Below are positions 1 to 9,846 of a DNA stretch of 64,000 nucleotides, piece by piece (position 1 is the stretch's first letter; every line of letters begins with the position of its first letter). The translations under genes were made by a program, and so were the position numbers. The notes beneath the pieces were generated by a model that was given only the letters and a program-made list of their open reading frames with translations, was not told the origin of the DNA and searched no databases. The DNA lies in contig JAULSU010000004.1 in assembly GCA_030512335.1 (NCBI GenBank), forward strand, positions 5,456,001 through 5,520,000, in the 5' to 3' direction. Origin of the DNA: Immersiella caudata. Its lineage: Eukaryota; Ascomycota; Sordariomycetes; Sordariales; Lasiosphaeriaceae.

Positions 1-883
1 GCGGTAAATGGTGGCGTCCACTCTCGGGAGGCGTGCCACGCCAGCCTCCTGTCCGGCAGCCGGTGCGACGTCCGCGCCGTTCTCCTTGCCGAGCTCCGTG
101 TTGTTTGCCGAGCGATCGCCACCTCGCAGGCCTGACACCTCGCCACCTCCGGACTCCATCGCCACCAACGTCCTCAACAACCCCCTGCACCTCTCTCCTT
201 CAGCCACAGCCTCCTCTCTCCTCTTCACCAGCCCATTCAATTTCAGAGCACTCTCCTCTCCCTCTGTCTTCTCAACCCTCTCAACCTCTCTCTTCTTCGC
301 CGCCTCCATCTCTTCATCGCTCTTCATCGCCATCAAGGCTTGACGGAATTCCAGAACTCGCTTTGCCTCCTCTTCAACCAGTGCCGCCTCTCTCTCCTTG
401 GCCACCATGTGCTCCTCTTCGCGCCCAGCCACAAGCCGGTTGTACACGCGTTGGGTCTCGAACGCGATGAAGTCTGTCCACTCAGTCCCGGCGAAGTGAG
501 AGTGCTCTCTGGTGGTGATGAGGTGGGCTTGGACGTCAAGCTTGTGGCGAAGGACGATGGCGTGGCCGTCGCTGGTAGACGGTGGGCAAGCGCTGTGCGT
601 GATCAAGACGGTGAGTTCGTCGCGGAGGAGGTTGATCTTGGCAAGGAGAGCGGCGGAGCATGTGCAGTAGGTGGTGCGGAAGTCTGTGATTTGAGCTTTG
701 GTGGGCTGGTGAGGTCAGCGGTGATTCGAATAGGAGGAGAGTGGGTGTTACCATTTGCGGGGTAGGATTGACAGCAGATTGACCATTGGAAGAGGTCACC
801 ATGCGATCGGCCACTCCCTCTTCGTGGCTATCGTTGGTATTGGCGTCGTCGCCAGCGACAACGAGGGAGGTCTTCGAATCCAT
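1..883 (-). CDS. Coiled-coil protein, 3' end cut by window edge
   Basis: This gene is read leftward and leaves the window at base 1, so its C-terminus is missing. Exon 1 (883..752) starts MDSKTSLVVAGDD. A 46-bp intron (751..706, gtaaca...caccag, CTGAC branch) is phase 0, and exon 2 (705..1) stays open throughout. About 279 residues are visible. The middle is strongly charged with heptad-like Glu/Lys/Arg runs (for example VAKEREAALVEEEAKRV), typical of a coiled coil. No catalytic motif or signal peptide was seen and the family is not recognised. The start was chosen because it is the first ATG in the frame that the intron joins to the long open exon. The function is unknown; the open frame and clean intron are what is directly visible. 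Confidence 0.6.
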
Positions 884-2090
884 GAATGCGACGCCCACAA
901 AGCGGTCAGGACGCCGATTACTCGGTGTTTTGGGAAGAGAAGGACAAACGGGAGGCACCGCTGCCGGTCGCGAATGCGGTCGATTCAAGTAGGGAGTGTA
1001 ACGCAAACTTGGTCGTTTCTCGTGCAGAATCGCACAACAGGAGCTCCAATGCGAAAGCGCTTCAGATTGGTGCGACAGAAGAAAATTTTGGCGCAATTAT
1101 GGAAATGAATCTCAGAGCACAAATGCTGTGTCGAGGAAAACAGGTGCGAGGTGAGGGACGAGGCTGTCCTGGCTCTCGCTTGGAGTTGCGGGTGACGAGT
1201 GCCCCGCAGTGCAACAAGCAAAGATGAAAAGAGAGCGCACTGTCCAGCGATCCCTTTTCGATTGGGACTCTGATGTCCTGATTGCGTAACTGATGCTGCT
1301 AGCTCGTGCTGCTGGATTGTTTATGCTGAAGTAGGATTCCCTATTTTCAAGCTATCCAGCAACAGCGTCCTATTGATCTGTCTTCTGCCTATTTTGCATG
1401 CACCTGCTCTACTTCTCGCAGGCGCTGCGTCACGACTTTCTCTCCCTCTGAACGGACAGTGCCACGACGGTCCGAGAATTTACGGCACCTTGTCGTTAGA
1501 GAAAATCGGGTAGCAAAGATATCCACCAGCTTCTCTCTTTATCAAACCTTAATTTGGCAGTAGAGGCCGCTTCGGATCAGCCGCCAACCAATGCTACGGG
1601 AGGCCCGGGGAACCTTTAGAAGAGGGCTGACTGCAGGACTGTCGATGTCAATACTGGCAACCTTTGCGGCAACCTGGCAAGAAAGGGCGGTGGGAAAGAG
1701 GGTCCTGGTACTAGCGCTCCCGTAAATTTCACACCCTCAGGACCAGCGTTGGGCTTTTCAGGAAGGAACGAAATGGGAGAAATGTGTTTAACCATTATGA
1801 GAAGAACAGCAGCCCTATTGACAGAATGAAGGAGTCGTTTTATAAATGCAAAGAGGCATCCGAAGACTCCTTCCATGCCCTTCACGCTCAAATACGGAGC
1901 CTGTTGAGAACGCAATGTGGAGTTGGCAGTTTCGACCGAAGGCTATGAAGAATTTCAGACCCGTTTCTCGCACCACGTGCCAGGCCTCCCACCTTCTCTA
2001 CTCTAGCTTCTTTCTTCATCTCGCGACACGCTTAACTGGACTTGCGCTTCCATCCTTCAACCTAAGATCTGCCTTAGGGAAACGCCGACG
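884..2090. other. Intergenic, no gene seen
   Basis: Short ORFs occur on both strands, but none has intron support, a recognisable motif or protein-like composition. This stretch includes the promoter of the coiled-coil gene that starts at 883. Confidence 0.5.
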
Positions 2091-3116
2091 ATGGCCTCTG
2101 GTTCAACAAAGAAGCCATACCATAACGCTGGAGCGGCTCTGTGCGACGAGCAAACAGCGGAGCCCTGCTGGCAGCAAGGAAGCAGCAATAGCGTGGTCCA
2201 GGAGTTGGTGGATCCATCCTGTATCCGTTTGTCTACGGTATGTGCTCCCCAGGATCCGAGACCACTTGCAGGTCTTTGGGATGAGTCGTCCTGGGAAACC
2301 CATTGTCTAACTGGTATGATTCCGACTAACTTCTGGTCCGAAACCTACCAATGTGCTACCTGCAAACATGGCTTTTCGGGAAGACGGAACTGCCTACTTT
2401 ACAAGCTACATCGACAATCTTCATCCCAATAAGCACCCAGGACTTTTACAGGATGGTCAAAAGGCTCGTCAATATCTCTATTCCGGCTTGGGATCACGTT
2501 CTGCACGGCTACGCCCGAACTGAAGAACCGACATCATCCGATCATGTCTTTCCCACGGATAAGTCTCTGCAGACTCGGTTCCGTGGGGTTATGAAAGAGG
2601 GAAATTACGAAGGGCTTAAGGTCGATGAATATTACTCTGGTGTCTGGGAACCGTTGAACTGCGAGGCTTTGATTGCACACGAACACCAGTACGACGAAAT
2701 CGTGCCTGATCACTGGATGATGTTCGGTTGCTTGAACGATCACGAAGCTGACACGGAAGACGTTGATGCTCAAGAACTCAGCCTCAAGTGGGAGATGATT
2801 CGAGAACCCATCGCTCCTGAGCCGGAACCGTTCGAGCCACTCTTCTACGGTTGTGGGCAGAGCATACGGGACAGATTCAGAAAGAAGGGGTTACAAGTTA
2901 TTGTCAGAATGTCCAGCATTGAGCTGACACCAGAAAAGCCAGACTCAACCTTTGGGGGGGGGGGGGCGTGGATCTCTGTGAGGCACAACCTCCCCAGAGA
3001 TATCTTCTGGAGTTCAGACACCGGCTCTACAACAACGGAAGGGTACGAATTACCCCAGGCGAAATTCTGTTGGTGATTACAAGAGCAGCAACGTAGATTT
3101 GGAGGCGGGTTGTCTC
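2091..3116 (+). pseudogene. DUF4246-family protein, broken by several frameshifts
   Basis: Pieces of the fungal DUF4246 family appear in order but in different frames. They are LVDPS followed one frame away by YPFVYG (about 2200-2245), then DGTAYFTSYIDNLHPNKHP (about 2385-2430), then after a one-base shift DFYRMVKRLVNISIPAWDHV (about 2440-2500), and finally GLQVIVRMSSIELTPEKP (about 2885-2940). These match the family's 'SYINNLHP', 'IPLWE.VL' and 'LQVIVKLANIELTPEKP' blocks. The third break is a run of G at about 2953-2966, right where the family continues with a W-H-V-E-G block. That block and everything after it are missing. The remaining C-terminal frame (YNNGRVRITPGEILLVI) is not recognised. 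The original function of the family is not established. Confidence 0.7.
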
Positions 3117-3309
3117 CGGGGGCGCTCTCGGACCCTGGTTCAGGCCAACTTCCCACAAACTCTCGCGCAGGGTGGGGAGTCAGGTGGATCGTTATCTTGG
3201 TTGCCGAATGGCGAACTGAACCGTTGGCAAGTGCTGGCACAACGAGTCTGAGAGTCGGTTGACTGCTTGATGAGGCATCTCTTTCTAGCATTTCAGGTGA
3301 TGGTTTACC

Positions 3310-3778
3310 AGTAGGTTCTCTGCTGACTGGGTGAAGATCGTATATAATGCCGTCCTGGGTCTCTTTCCGCCAATCTCTCAAGACGCTCAGGTGCTGAACG
3401 CCGTCCACCACAACGAGATGCTGGCCAGACGTCTGGAACATGAAAGGGTGGAAGGGCTTAGAGAGCCCATGACAACCGCATGATAGCCGGCATCAGGCTG
3501 GCCCATGAGGAACAGACAGCAATCGAGAATGACCACTGTTACCTCGAGATAGAGTTGGAAAGGAGGCGTTCAGAACTGAGCGGCATCTCAAGGATAAGGA
3601 TGTGGAGATGAAGGAGATGGACGGAGAGCACATGAAGTTGAAAGCCGCTGAAAGGGAGAGAGAGTTGGCCATTGTCCACAACCAGAGGGTTCTGTTAGGT
3701 TTGGTTTCGCTTTGTATCCTGGTTTTTGCCGTCGCGTTGGCGCTGGTTCTGCATTCTCTGTCTGGGGTTATGTGTTAG
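3310..3778 (+). pseudogene. Remnant of a coiled-coil protein with C-terminal membrane anchor
   Basis: Three adjacent open pieces in different frames read as one protein. The first is DWVKIVYNAVLGLFPPISQD followed by NEMLARRLEHERVEGLREP (3330-3460). The second is RMIAGIRLAHEEQTAIENDH with EIELERRRSEL (3475-3580). The third is KDVEMKEMDGEHMKLKAAER, then HNQRVLLGLVSL and a hydrophobic anchor ending LSGVMC and TAG at 3776..3778. The composition is coiled coil followed by a single tail-anchor-like helix. The frame changes lack GT-AG borders that would join them, so decay or sequence error is more likely than splicing. It could be the 3' part of the upstream DUF4246 locus or a separate gene. Confidence 0.4.
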
Positions 3779-4178
3779 ACTGCGCGTTTCGGGTTTCGCG
3801 TCGGCATCTAGTTTGATGCATCGATATTAAACTGCAGTCATTGCCCAAAGTTCCACAGCCTGACCAATGGAGGCCCAGTCGGGCAGGTTTGCTGATGACG
3901 AGTTCTTGTGCGGCGACGATGGACCTGGGGTCGCCATGTCTGCCGGTTTAGGCTAAGACACCGCCCGAAGCTGACAACACCGAGAACAACCCCCGAACGG
4001 GATCATTTCACGGCCAACCAGGCGAACAAGATTACTATCTGGGAAAGCCGGCTGCCGAGCTTACGAAGAAGGGCGACGAAGTCAAAGGATATAATGCTCA
4101 ATCTTGCGCATCACTTGCTTGCCGGAGCATGCGTTATTGCCAGCGTTACCTTCATCCAGAGAGACGGCACCCGTCAAG
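3779..4178. other. Intergenic, promoter side of the cupredoxin gene
   Basis: Nothing with coding character was seen here. It should contain the promoter and 5' leader of the gene starting at 4179. Confidence 0.4.
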
Positions 4179-4850
4179 ATGCACACGTCAAGACTCACGG
4201 CTTTCATGGCCACCGCCACCCTGGCGACCGCAGCCAAGATCCAAATCGCCGTTGGTAAAGATGGCCTTGTGTTCACGCCCAACTCTGTCACCGCTGCCAA
4301 GGGCGACATCATCGAGTACCAGTTCTTTCCACCCACCCACAGCGTCATCATGGGCGACTTCAACAACCCGTGCATGCCAGCTGCGACCGGCGGTTTCTTC
4401 TCCGGCGGCTTCACCACCAGCAGCGGGCAAAACGTGAGTGTCTCTTTCAGCGCGTCCTGGTCGCTTTGGCGTTAATTAGCTGACACCAGCCAGTCAAACG
4501 TCTTCCAAGTGACGATCAACACCACCGATCCCATCTTCTTCTACTGCGGCTTCCCAACGCACTGCGAGTCGGGCATGTCGGGCGTCATCAACCCCAGCAC
4601 TGAACAAACGCTCGATGCGTACCAGAGCGAGGCGTCGACGGTGGCCAGTACTGTTGCGCCGCCTGCTCCGTTTGGCGGACAGGTCGTCCCGGTTGGAAGC
4701 TCGCCGAGCGCAGGCGCGATGAACCCCTCGCCTACACCTCCTGGTAGTACATCGGGCGGCGGTGGACTTTACGGTGGAACTGGAAATGGTGCAGGAGCCC
4801 TGATGGTGCCTCTCGTTGGCGCCGTCGCCGCTGCTGTCTTCATGGTCTGA
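4179..4850 (+). CDS. Secreted GPI-anchored cupredoxin-domain protein
   Basis: Two exons (4179..4433 and 4494..4850) encode 203 aa. The 60-bp intron runs gtgagt...gccag and is phase 0. The product starts MHTSRLTAFMATATLATAAK, a signal peptide. A cupredoxin-like domain follows (about residues 22-130), with a plausible type-1 copper site: His in PPTHSV, then Cys in FFYCG, His in PTHCES and Met in GMSG. After it come a Ser/Thr/Pro/Gly-rich linker and a C-terminal hydrophobic tail (LMVPLVGAVAAAVFMV) preceded by small residues, as in GPI-anchored fungal 'extracellular serine-rich' proteins. It probably sits at the cell wall or membrane; copper binding is inferred from the ligands. An upstream in-frame ATG at 4104 is less likely because the signal peptide begins cleanly at 4179. 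Confidence 0.88.
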
Positions 4851-5401
4851 GCAGCAGCAAGGGTGAAGGATGCGGCTCGATACGAGGTCGATACCAGGTG
4901 GGCAAGTAACCGGCGGATATCTGGTTGGATAGATCATGATATATGCAGAAAATGGTACAAGCGTTGGAGAGTTTCAAGAGTCGAGAGTGCCGTGAGTGGA
5001 CTGAGTGAGAAAAAAACCGAGAATGCGAAGGGAGGAGAGGCCTTATAATATACACCAAAGACGGTTAGATCCGTGGGCCTGAAGCAAAAATGTTAGGGAC
5101 GTGAAGCTCAGTTTCATCTCACAGACCACCCTTTGTGGGAGTATTGCTGGGGGAAGTCCTCCCTCGCTACAAAAATGGCCTCCCCTGACAGGGGTCAGGC
5201 GTGCTCGTTTGTGTTGATTCGGCAACCTCGGCTCGCCCGGTGTTGGGGTTGTGGAGGCCCGGAACTGCACTATGACTGGTTGGAGATAAGATAAGGTCGG
5301 TGAGGGGTCCCAGCCTGACGCTCCTCAGGCAACCACCCAAACGTTCTCACCCTTCAGCCCGATCGTTCCAGTTTCCGAATATCCACTGAACCTATCTCAC
5401 G
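4851..5401. other. Intergenic between cupredoxin and HET gene
   Basis: No supported gene. It holds the cupredoxin 3' UTR and the HET-gene promoter. Confidence 0.4.
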
Positions 5402-7165
5402 ATGATGCGGCTCCTGAAGTGTGGTGGAAATGGGGAGCTAAAACTGGCAGGACCGTTCCCCCCCGACAGCATCCCGCCGTACGCGATCCTCTCCCATACG
5501 TGGGGCTCCGAAGAGATCACCTTCGAAGACCTACGTGACGGCACCGGCGTGGACAAAAGAGGCTGGCTGAAACTGGAGTTTTGCACCGATCAAGCTAGGC
5601 GCGACGGGTTCAAACACGTTTGGGTCGACACATGCTGCATCGACAAGGCGAATAGCATTGAGCTCCAAGCAGCCATCAACTCCATGTTCAAGTGGTATCA
5701 AAACGCCGGCCGCTGTTACGTTTACCTGTGAGCATGATCTTTGCACCTCCATCCTCGATCGACGTCTGATTGTCCACCGGCAGGTCCGACGTTATGGGTC
5801 TGACACATGAGACTAGCTGGCGCGAGGCTTTTCCGACAGAGCAGATGGTTCACTAGAGGCTGGACGCTGCAGGAGCTCCTCGCTCCACAGTCGGTCGATT
5901 TCTTCACCCGCGAGCGGAACCGCCTTGGCAGCAGACGGGACCTAGAAGAAGAAATTCACACAATCACCAAGATACCGTTGTCAGCACTCCGGGGAGATGA
6001 CCTTTCGACGTTTAGCATTGACGAGCGTTTGGGATGGCTTGACGGGCGCCAAACCACGCTCCCGGAGGACATGGCGTACTGTCTTCTCGGCATACTCGGG
6101 GTTTTCATGCCTGTAATACACGGGGAGACAGTAGAAAACGCCAAGCGCCGCCTGTTGAAGGAGGCCCACTCCCTACAAAAACAACTCGCTGTCAGTACGT
6201 CGACGGTGATGAGATGGCTGCAAACAACTAATCACGGACATCTCATGACTAACCCGGCTAGTTTACCCTCTGTGGCAGAATTCAAAGGAACGCTCATTTT
6301 TGTGTACCGTCCCTGGGGCCCACCGGGGCAGGATCACAGTCAAAAACAGCGGGGTCGGGACGACAGCAAACCCCCTTCATGTCCTGCGGCGCCATGTTGG
6401 TGGATGGTAAAACGAAGTGAGCCTGGGCAGAGAAAACTGGAGAGATTCCCCACAGTCCCCGCTCTCGAAGAAGGAAGCCTAACGCCACAAATTGGTGCAT
6501 TCAGAGACCAACTGGTGGCTGTGTGGCTACGCGGCCTGGACTTATTGTTCTCAGTCCGCAGTGGGGGATCCCTGCCGTGGGGGCGCATAAGGAGAATGGT
6601 TGAACTGGGATACAGGCCCCCTTTCACACCAATGTTGGCGTCCTACGAGAAAAATGGAGTAGCGCGTCTGTACGCACTCTGGTGCAGCTATGGTTCGGAG
6701 AGTGAGGCTCGTCTGAGCTGGTACGATGGCGACGATTGGCAGCTCCCAAAGGCCCTCCCTTTCATCAAGACCGACTTTCGTCCAAGTCTAGCATGCCATG
6801 ATGGCAAGCTCTTCGTTGCTTGGAAGGTCCCCACGACGGAAAAGCTGTACTGGATGCGTCTTGACGCCGACGGCAGTCTTGTAGACGAAGAGCCGCATGA
6901 AATCGGTTGGCGCGGGGAGAGCAGCAGCAGTCCTTCACTTGTCAAAGTCGGCGCCACTCTCTATGCAGGCTGGAATGGGAAGGGCAAGTCAAGGGATGTG
7001 TGGATTACGACGTGGGGAGGTGACGAAAAACGGTTCGAGCCTGCTAAATTGGTCCCTGGCGTCGACACGTCTAAACCGCCGATTCTTGCCAAGTGGGGGA
7101 GCTTGCTTGTTATTGCTTGGGCTAAAGGAGGAAGGATATTGTGGCAAACTGGGAGCCGGGGGTGA
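5402..7165 (+). pseudogene. HET-domain protein with C-terminal beta-propeller-like repeats; one-base frameshift
   Basis: Exon 1 (5402..5727) encodes a canonical HET start: RLLKC, then PYAILSHTWGSEEITFEDL and HVWVDTCCIDKANSIEL. A 56-bp intron (5728..5783) joins to LSDVMGLTHETSWREAF. At about 5828-5833 the frame must shift by one base (extra C or T in 'ttttcc') to continue as RQSRWFTRGWTLQELLAP, the next conserved HET block, which is open to 7165. After the HET module (about 250 aa) come at least five related units, such as PSLACHDGKLFVAWKV, PSLVKVGATLYAGWNG and PPILAKWGSLLVIAWAKGG. This is the pattern of sialidase- or lectin-like beta-propeller blades. HET proteins trigger heterokaryon incompatibility cell death. 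A possible 71-bp intron lies at about 6191-6261. The start is 5402 or, as in most family members (MRLL), 5405. If the frameshift is a sequencing error, the gene is intact. Confidence 0.75.
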
Positions 7166-7630
7166 TGGCTCATCAGTCGTCGTGAGTCTGTTGGCGGGAC
7201 TGGCAACACGTTGACACCGGAATCGGTGGCGGAGGATCCGGGGGATGGGGTCTAAAGGGGGTTATTACATCAGAGGACACAAAGATATCAACGAGAACTG
7301 CGGCAGAGGCTCGTGCAAGTTACGGCCTAGGTTGGGAAACTCCCACTACAGCTGGATACATGAGGGTCCAGAGCCCCGGAACATTGACTGCATTCTCCAA
7401 ACGGCGCCAACGGGATGAACAACCGGCGAATTCGAAGCGAACCCATCCTCCACCACACATAAGAACCTTCAAAATTCCAGTGCGCTCTTATCTGGTACGT
7501 CTCGGCCGTGTCGAGTAACAAAAACAGAATACCCCAATCAGATGAACGTTAGTCCTGACCGGCGGAAGAGAATCCAAACAGGGGGTAGCAGTGGTTTCTC
7601 ACATTCGGTACGCTGAAGGGGGGCCGCCAT
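7166..7630. other. Intergenic, no gene seen
   Basis: Downstream of the HET/propeller gene and of the small precursor locus that ends at 7631. No coding signal was recognised. Confidence 0.4.
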
Positions 7631-7771
7631 CTACTCCTTCCAGCTCGGGGGAACTGGAGCAGGCTCGCGTTCTCAGCTGGGCAGGACAGGCTGGGGCCCA
7701 CGCTTCCAGTCAAGAGACACAGCAACGACGGCGGTGGCCAAGGTCAGGATGACAACGCCGATGAACTTCAT
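7631..7771 (-). pseudogene. Small secreted Kex2-type peptide precursor, copy 1, with internal TGA
   Basis: The ATG at 7771 opens MKFIGVVILTLATAVVAV, a signal peptide, followed by SLDWKR, a Kex2-type Lys-Arg site, and GPQPVLPS. A TGA at 7675..7673 then ends the 32-aa reading frame. Reading past that TGA in the same frame gives EREPAPVPPSWKE and TAG at 7633..7631. That is the same ending as the paralogue at 9372..9725 (..PPWKE), and the TGA sits exactly where the paralogue has Trp in its Ser-Trp-Lys-Arg linker. The simplest reading is a copy disabled at that Trp, although a truncated 8-residue peptide could still be made. A TATA element lies at 7911..7918. Confidence 0.6.
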
Positions 7772-7910
7772 GCTGTTGGTGAAGGAGGTTGCAGGGTGTT
7801 GATTTGGAGACGAGGAAACCGAAGCTAAAGACGCTGAGGGTGGGAAAGCTGAGGTTAGAGGGGAATGTTGGAGAGGGATGACTGGGGGATCTCGGCGGGA
7901 TCAACGCAGC

Positions 7911-7918
7911 CTTTTATA
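7911..7918 (-). promoter_or_regulatory. Candidate TATA box for peptide precursor copy 1
   Basis: The minus strand reads TATAAAAG, about 140 bp upstream of the ATG at 7771. The same octamer occurs upstream of copy 2. Confidence 0.45.
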
Positions 7919-9371
7919 CGCGATCAACCACAAGGTCTGCACTCTTTCCACCTCGCGACTCAGGCATCTCCCCTTCGCGTCGGCGTTGCTGCCACTCATT
8001 TGTCACTCCCAATGCTCCTTCTAGTTCGACCGGTTTTGCACGTCCCCCTTTGTCGACACTCAGGGGCCAGACCTGGCGAGGCATGCGGGTGAAGTTGGGC
8101 GGGGTTCTTTGTCAAGCGCTTGGGTGGATCATGAAGCTTTGCAACGTGGGGCCAGAGGTGCTCTGGTCCTATGAAAGCCATATAGGAAGCTTAGTGTATG
8201 CATCCGAAAGACGACCATTCCGATATCCATTAATAACGTTGGTTTGCTCGTGCGGGGCTTCGCTGAGCGGTTACTACCGCTGGAAGAGACATATGACAGC
8301 TTGAACCTCGCCAGCTAAGAGGTTACTTGGTTTTCCTACGCACCCATTCTTGTGTGCAACCCACAGCTACTCGGTGAAACCGAACCGCTCCTTCCATGGG
8401 ATGATCGGCTGCTCATTGATGCGTTCGTGGTTGTGAGATACAATCAGGGAAGAGAGGGAAAGGGGGGGGGGGGGGGAACAACCCAATGGCGCGCGGCTCC
8501 TATCTGACGAGGTCTGCTAAGCCTCGCCGTGTGGTTTGTCAGGTCTAATGAGGAAAACTCTCCGCAGATCCATCTTAATCAGTGACGGCTAAGCGGGCAG
8601 CTGACGGACTGTAAAAGTGTGGTGCGGTCTCACATTCTACCTTCCAGACTGCGGCATTGAAGTGATTTGAAATGATCCCAACAGGATGCCAGGATCAATG
8701 TTAGCCGAGGGGGAGAGTTTGCCTTACAATGATCGGGTGGGATACTACCGCAACGCGGTGGAGCCCGATTCGGGGTGTCCTGCAAAGAGGAACGACACTG
8801 GAAGCCTCCCTCGACCAATTCGGACATTGAACCGAGAGTGCCGCTTGTCCACCACGCAGGCTCCAACGCGTCTCCAACAGGAACTGGGTCCCGCTAGAGC
8901 AAACGCCATCTCGGTATTGGATGGCGAATCACAGTAATCAAAGGATAAAACAATGGCCGAACCATCTTTCTTGGCAAGGACGAATCGAGGACGAGGGGCC
9001 TGCGGGATATCAGGGTCACATTGCCGCTCCCGGAGGTGCAACCTTAGGAGCTGGTTCGACGTGTTTATTGAACGGTAACGGAATCGACCAGTTCTACTCT
9101 CCAAGCCAACAAACACGCAAACAAAACTCTGCACACAAGCGAGTGGAAACTGGGGCACCGTGGAGGGCCCCAAAGCAATCCCGCGATATTCCTCCAGTTC
9201 TCCAACTGGTCCATCCACATTCATTCTCTTGGCTCTCCCAGCCCTGCCAATGTTTGGCTTGACTACACTACTCGGGTTTCAGTCAGTTCAAGCATTCTTC
9301 TCAAGACAAAGAAGGGGGGTCCTACTGGCAGTGCGCAGCGATGAGGGTCGAAGAGGCAGTGGTTCTGACAA
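7919..9371. other. Intergenic between peptide precursor copies 1 and 2
   Basis: Contains a G homopolymer at about 8462-8476 and several overlapping ORFs (the longest on the minus strand, 8745..9224) with no recognisable motif. I see no supported gene. Confidence 0.4.
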
Positions 9372-9725
9372 CTACTCCTTCCAGGGAGGCGGGCGAGTCT
9401 GAGGCTCAGGAGACGCCCCACGCTTCCAAGAAGGAGGACGGATTTGCGGCTCAGGCTCGGGCTCGCGCTTCCAGGACGGAGGGCGAATTGGCTCAGGCTC
9501 GCGCTTCCAGGACGGAGGGCGAATCGGCTCAGGCTCGCGCTTCCAGGACGGAGGGCGAATCGGCTCAGGCTCGCGCTTCCAGGACGGAGGGCGAATCGGC
9601 TCAGGCTCGCGCTTCCAAGAGGGCGGCCGAATCTGAGGCTCAGGCTCGGGCTCACGCTTCCAGGCAGGAGGCACTGCAAGGGCCAGGGTGGCCACGCCGA
9701 AGAGAGTCAAAGCGGAGAGCTTCAT
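9372..9725 (-). CDS. Secreted Kex2-processed repeat peptide precursor (alpha-factor-like layout)
   Basis: A single-exon gene of 117 aa. Residues 1-18 (MKLSALTLFGVATLALAV) are a signal peptide. The rest is PPAWKR followed by units each ending W-K-R: EPEPEPQIRPPSWKR, four copies of EPEPIRPPSWKR, EPEPEPQIRPPSWKR again, and a last unit GASPEPQTRPPPWKE before TAG. Lys-Arg is the Kex2 cleavage site. Glu-Pro pairs directly after KR resemble the Xaa-Ala/Xaa-Pro spacers that dipeptidyl aminopeptidase (Ste13) trims from fungal alpha-factor precursors. Predicted products are peptides such as IRPPSW, or EPEPIRPPSW if untrimmed. They lack the Cys-containing core of classic Sordariomycete alpha pheromones, so the alternatives are a divergent pheromone or a Kex2-processed (KEP/RiPP-type) peptide. 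No DUF3328/UstYa oxidase was seen in this window. Confidence 0.85.
   Translation of the reverse strand: MKLSALTLFGVATLALAVPPAWKREPEPEPQIRPPSWKREPEPIRPPSWKREPEPIRPPSWKREPEPIRPPSWKREPEPIRPPSWKREPEPEPQIRPPSWKRGASPEPQTRPPPWKE
9465..9608 (-). repeat. Four tandem 36-bp units encoding EPEPIRPPSWKR
   Basis: Four near-identical in-frame copies inside the precursor gene. Units of 45 bp on both sides encode the related 15-residue EPEPEPQIRPPSWKR. Near identity at the DNA level suggests recent unit turnover, so copy number may vary between strains. Confidence 0.9.
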
Positions 9726-9838
9726 GATGGTTGCAGTGCTGTCAAGGGGTGCTGATGGTTGTAGGCTTCAAGGGAGTCGAACGAGAAAGCTGTTGAGGAT
9801 GAAGACACTTCTCAACTCTGATCAGGAGAGAGGTCGGC

Positions 9839-9846
9839 CTTTTATA
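9839..9846 (-). promoter_or_regulatory. Candidate TATA box for peptide precursor copy 2
   Basis: TATAAAAG on the minus strand, 114 bp upstream of the ATG at 9725. The same octamer sits upstream of copy 1. Confidence 0.5.

Noticed and set aside
8745..9224. 159-aa minus-strand ORF between peptide precursors
   Set aside because: No motif, signal peptide or intron support; composition not convincing.
9440..9660. CRISPR-like repeat array
   Set aside because: The direct repeats are in-frame coding units of a secreted precursor without unique spacers, in a fungal genome.
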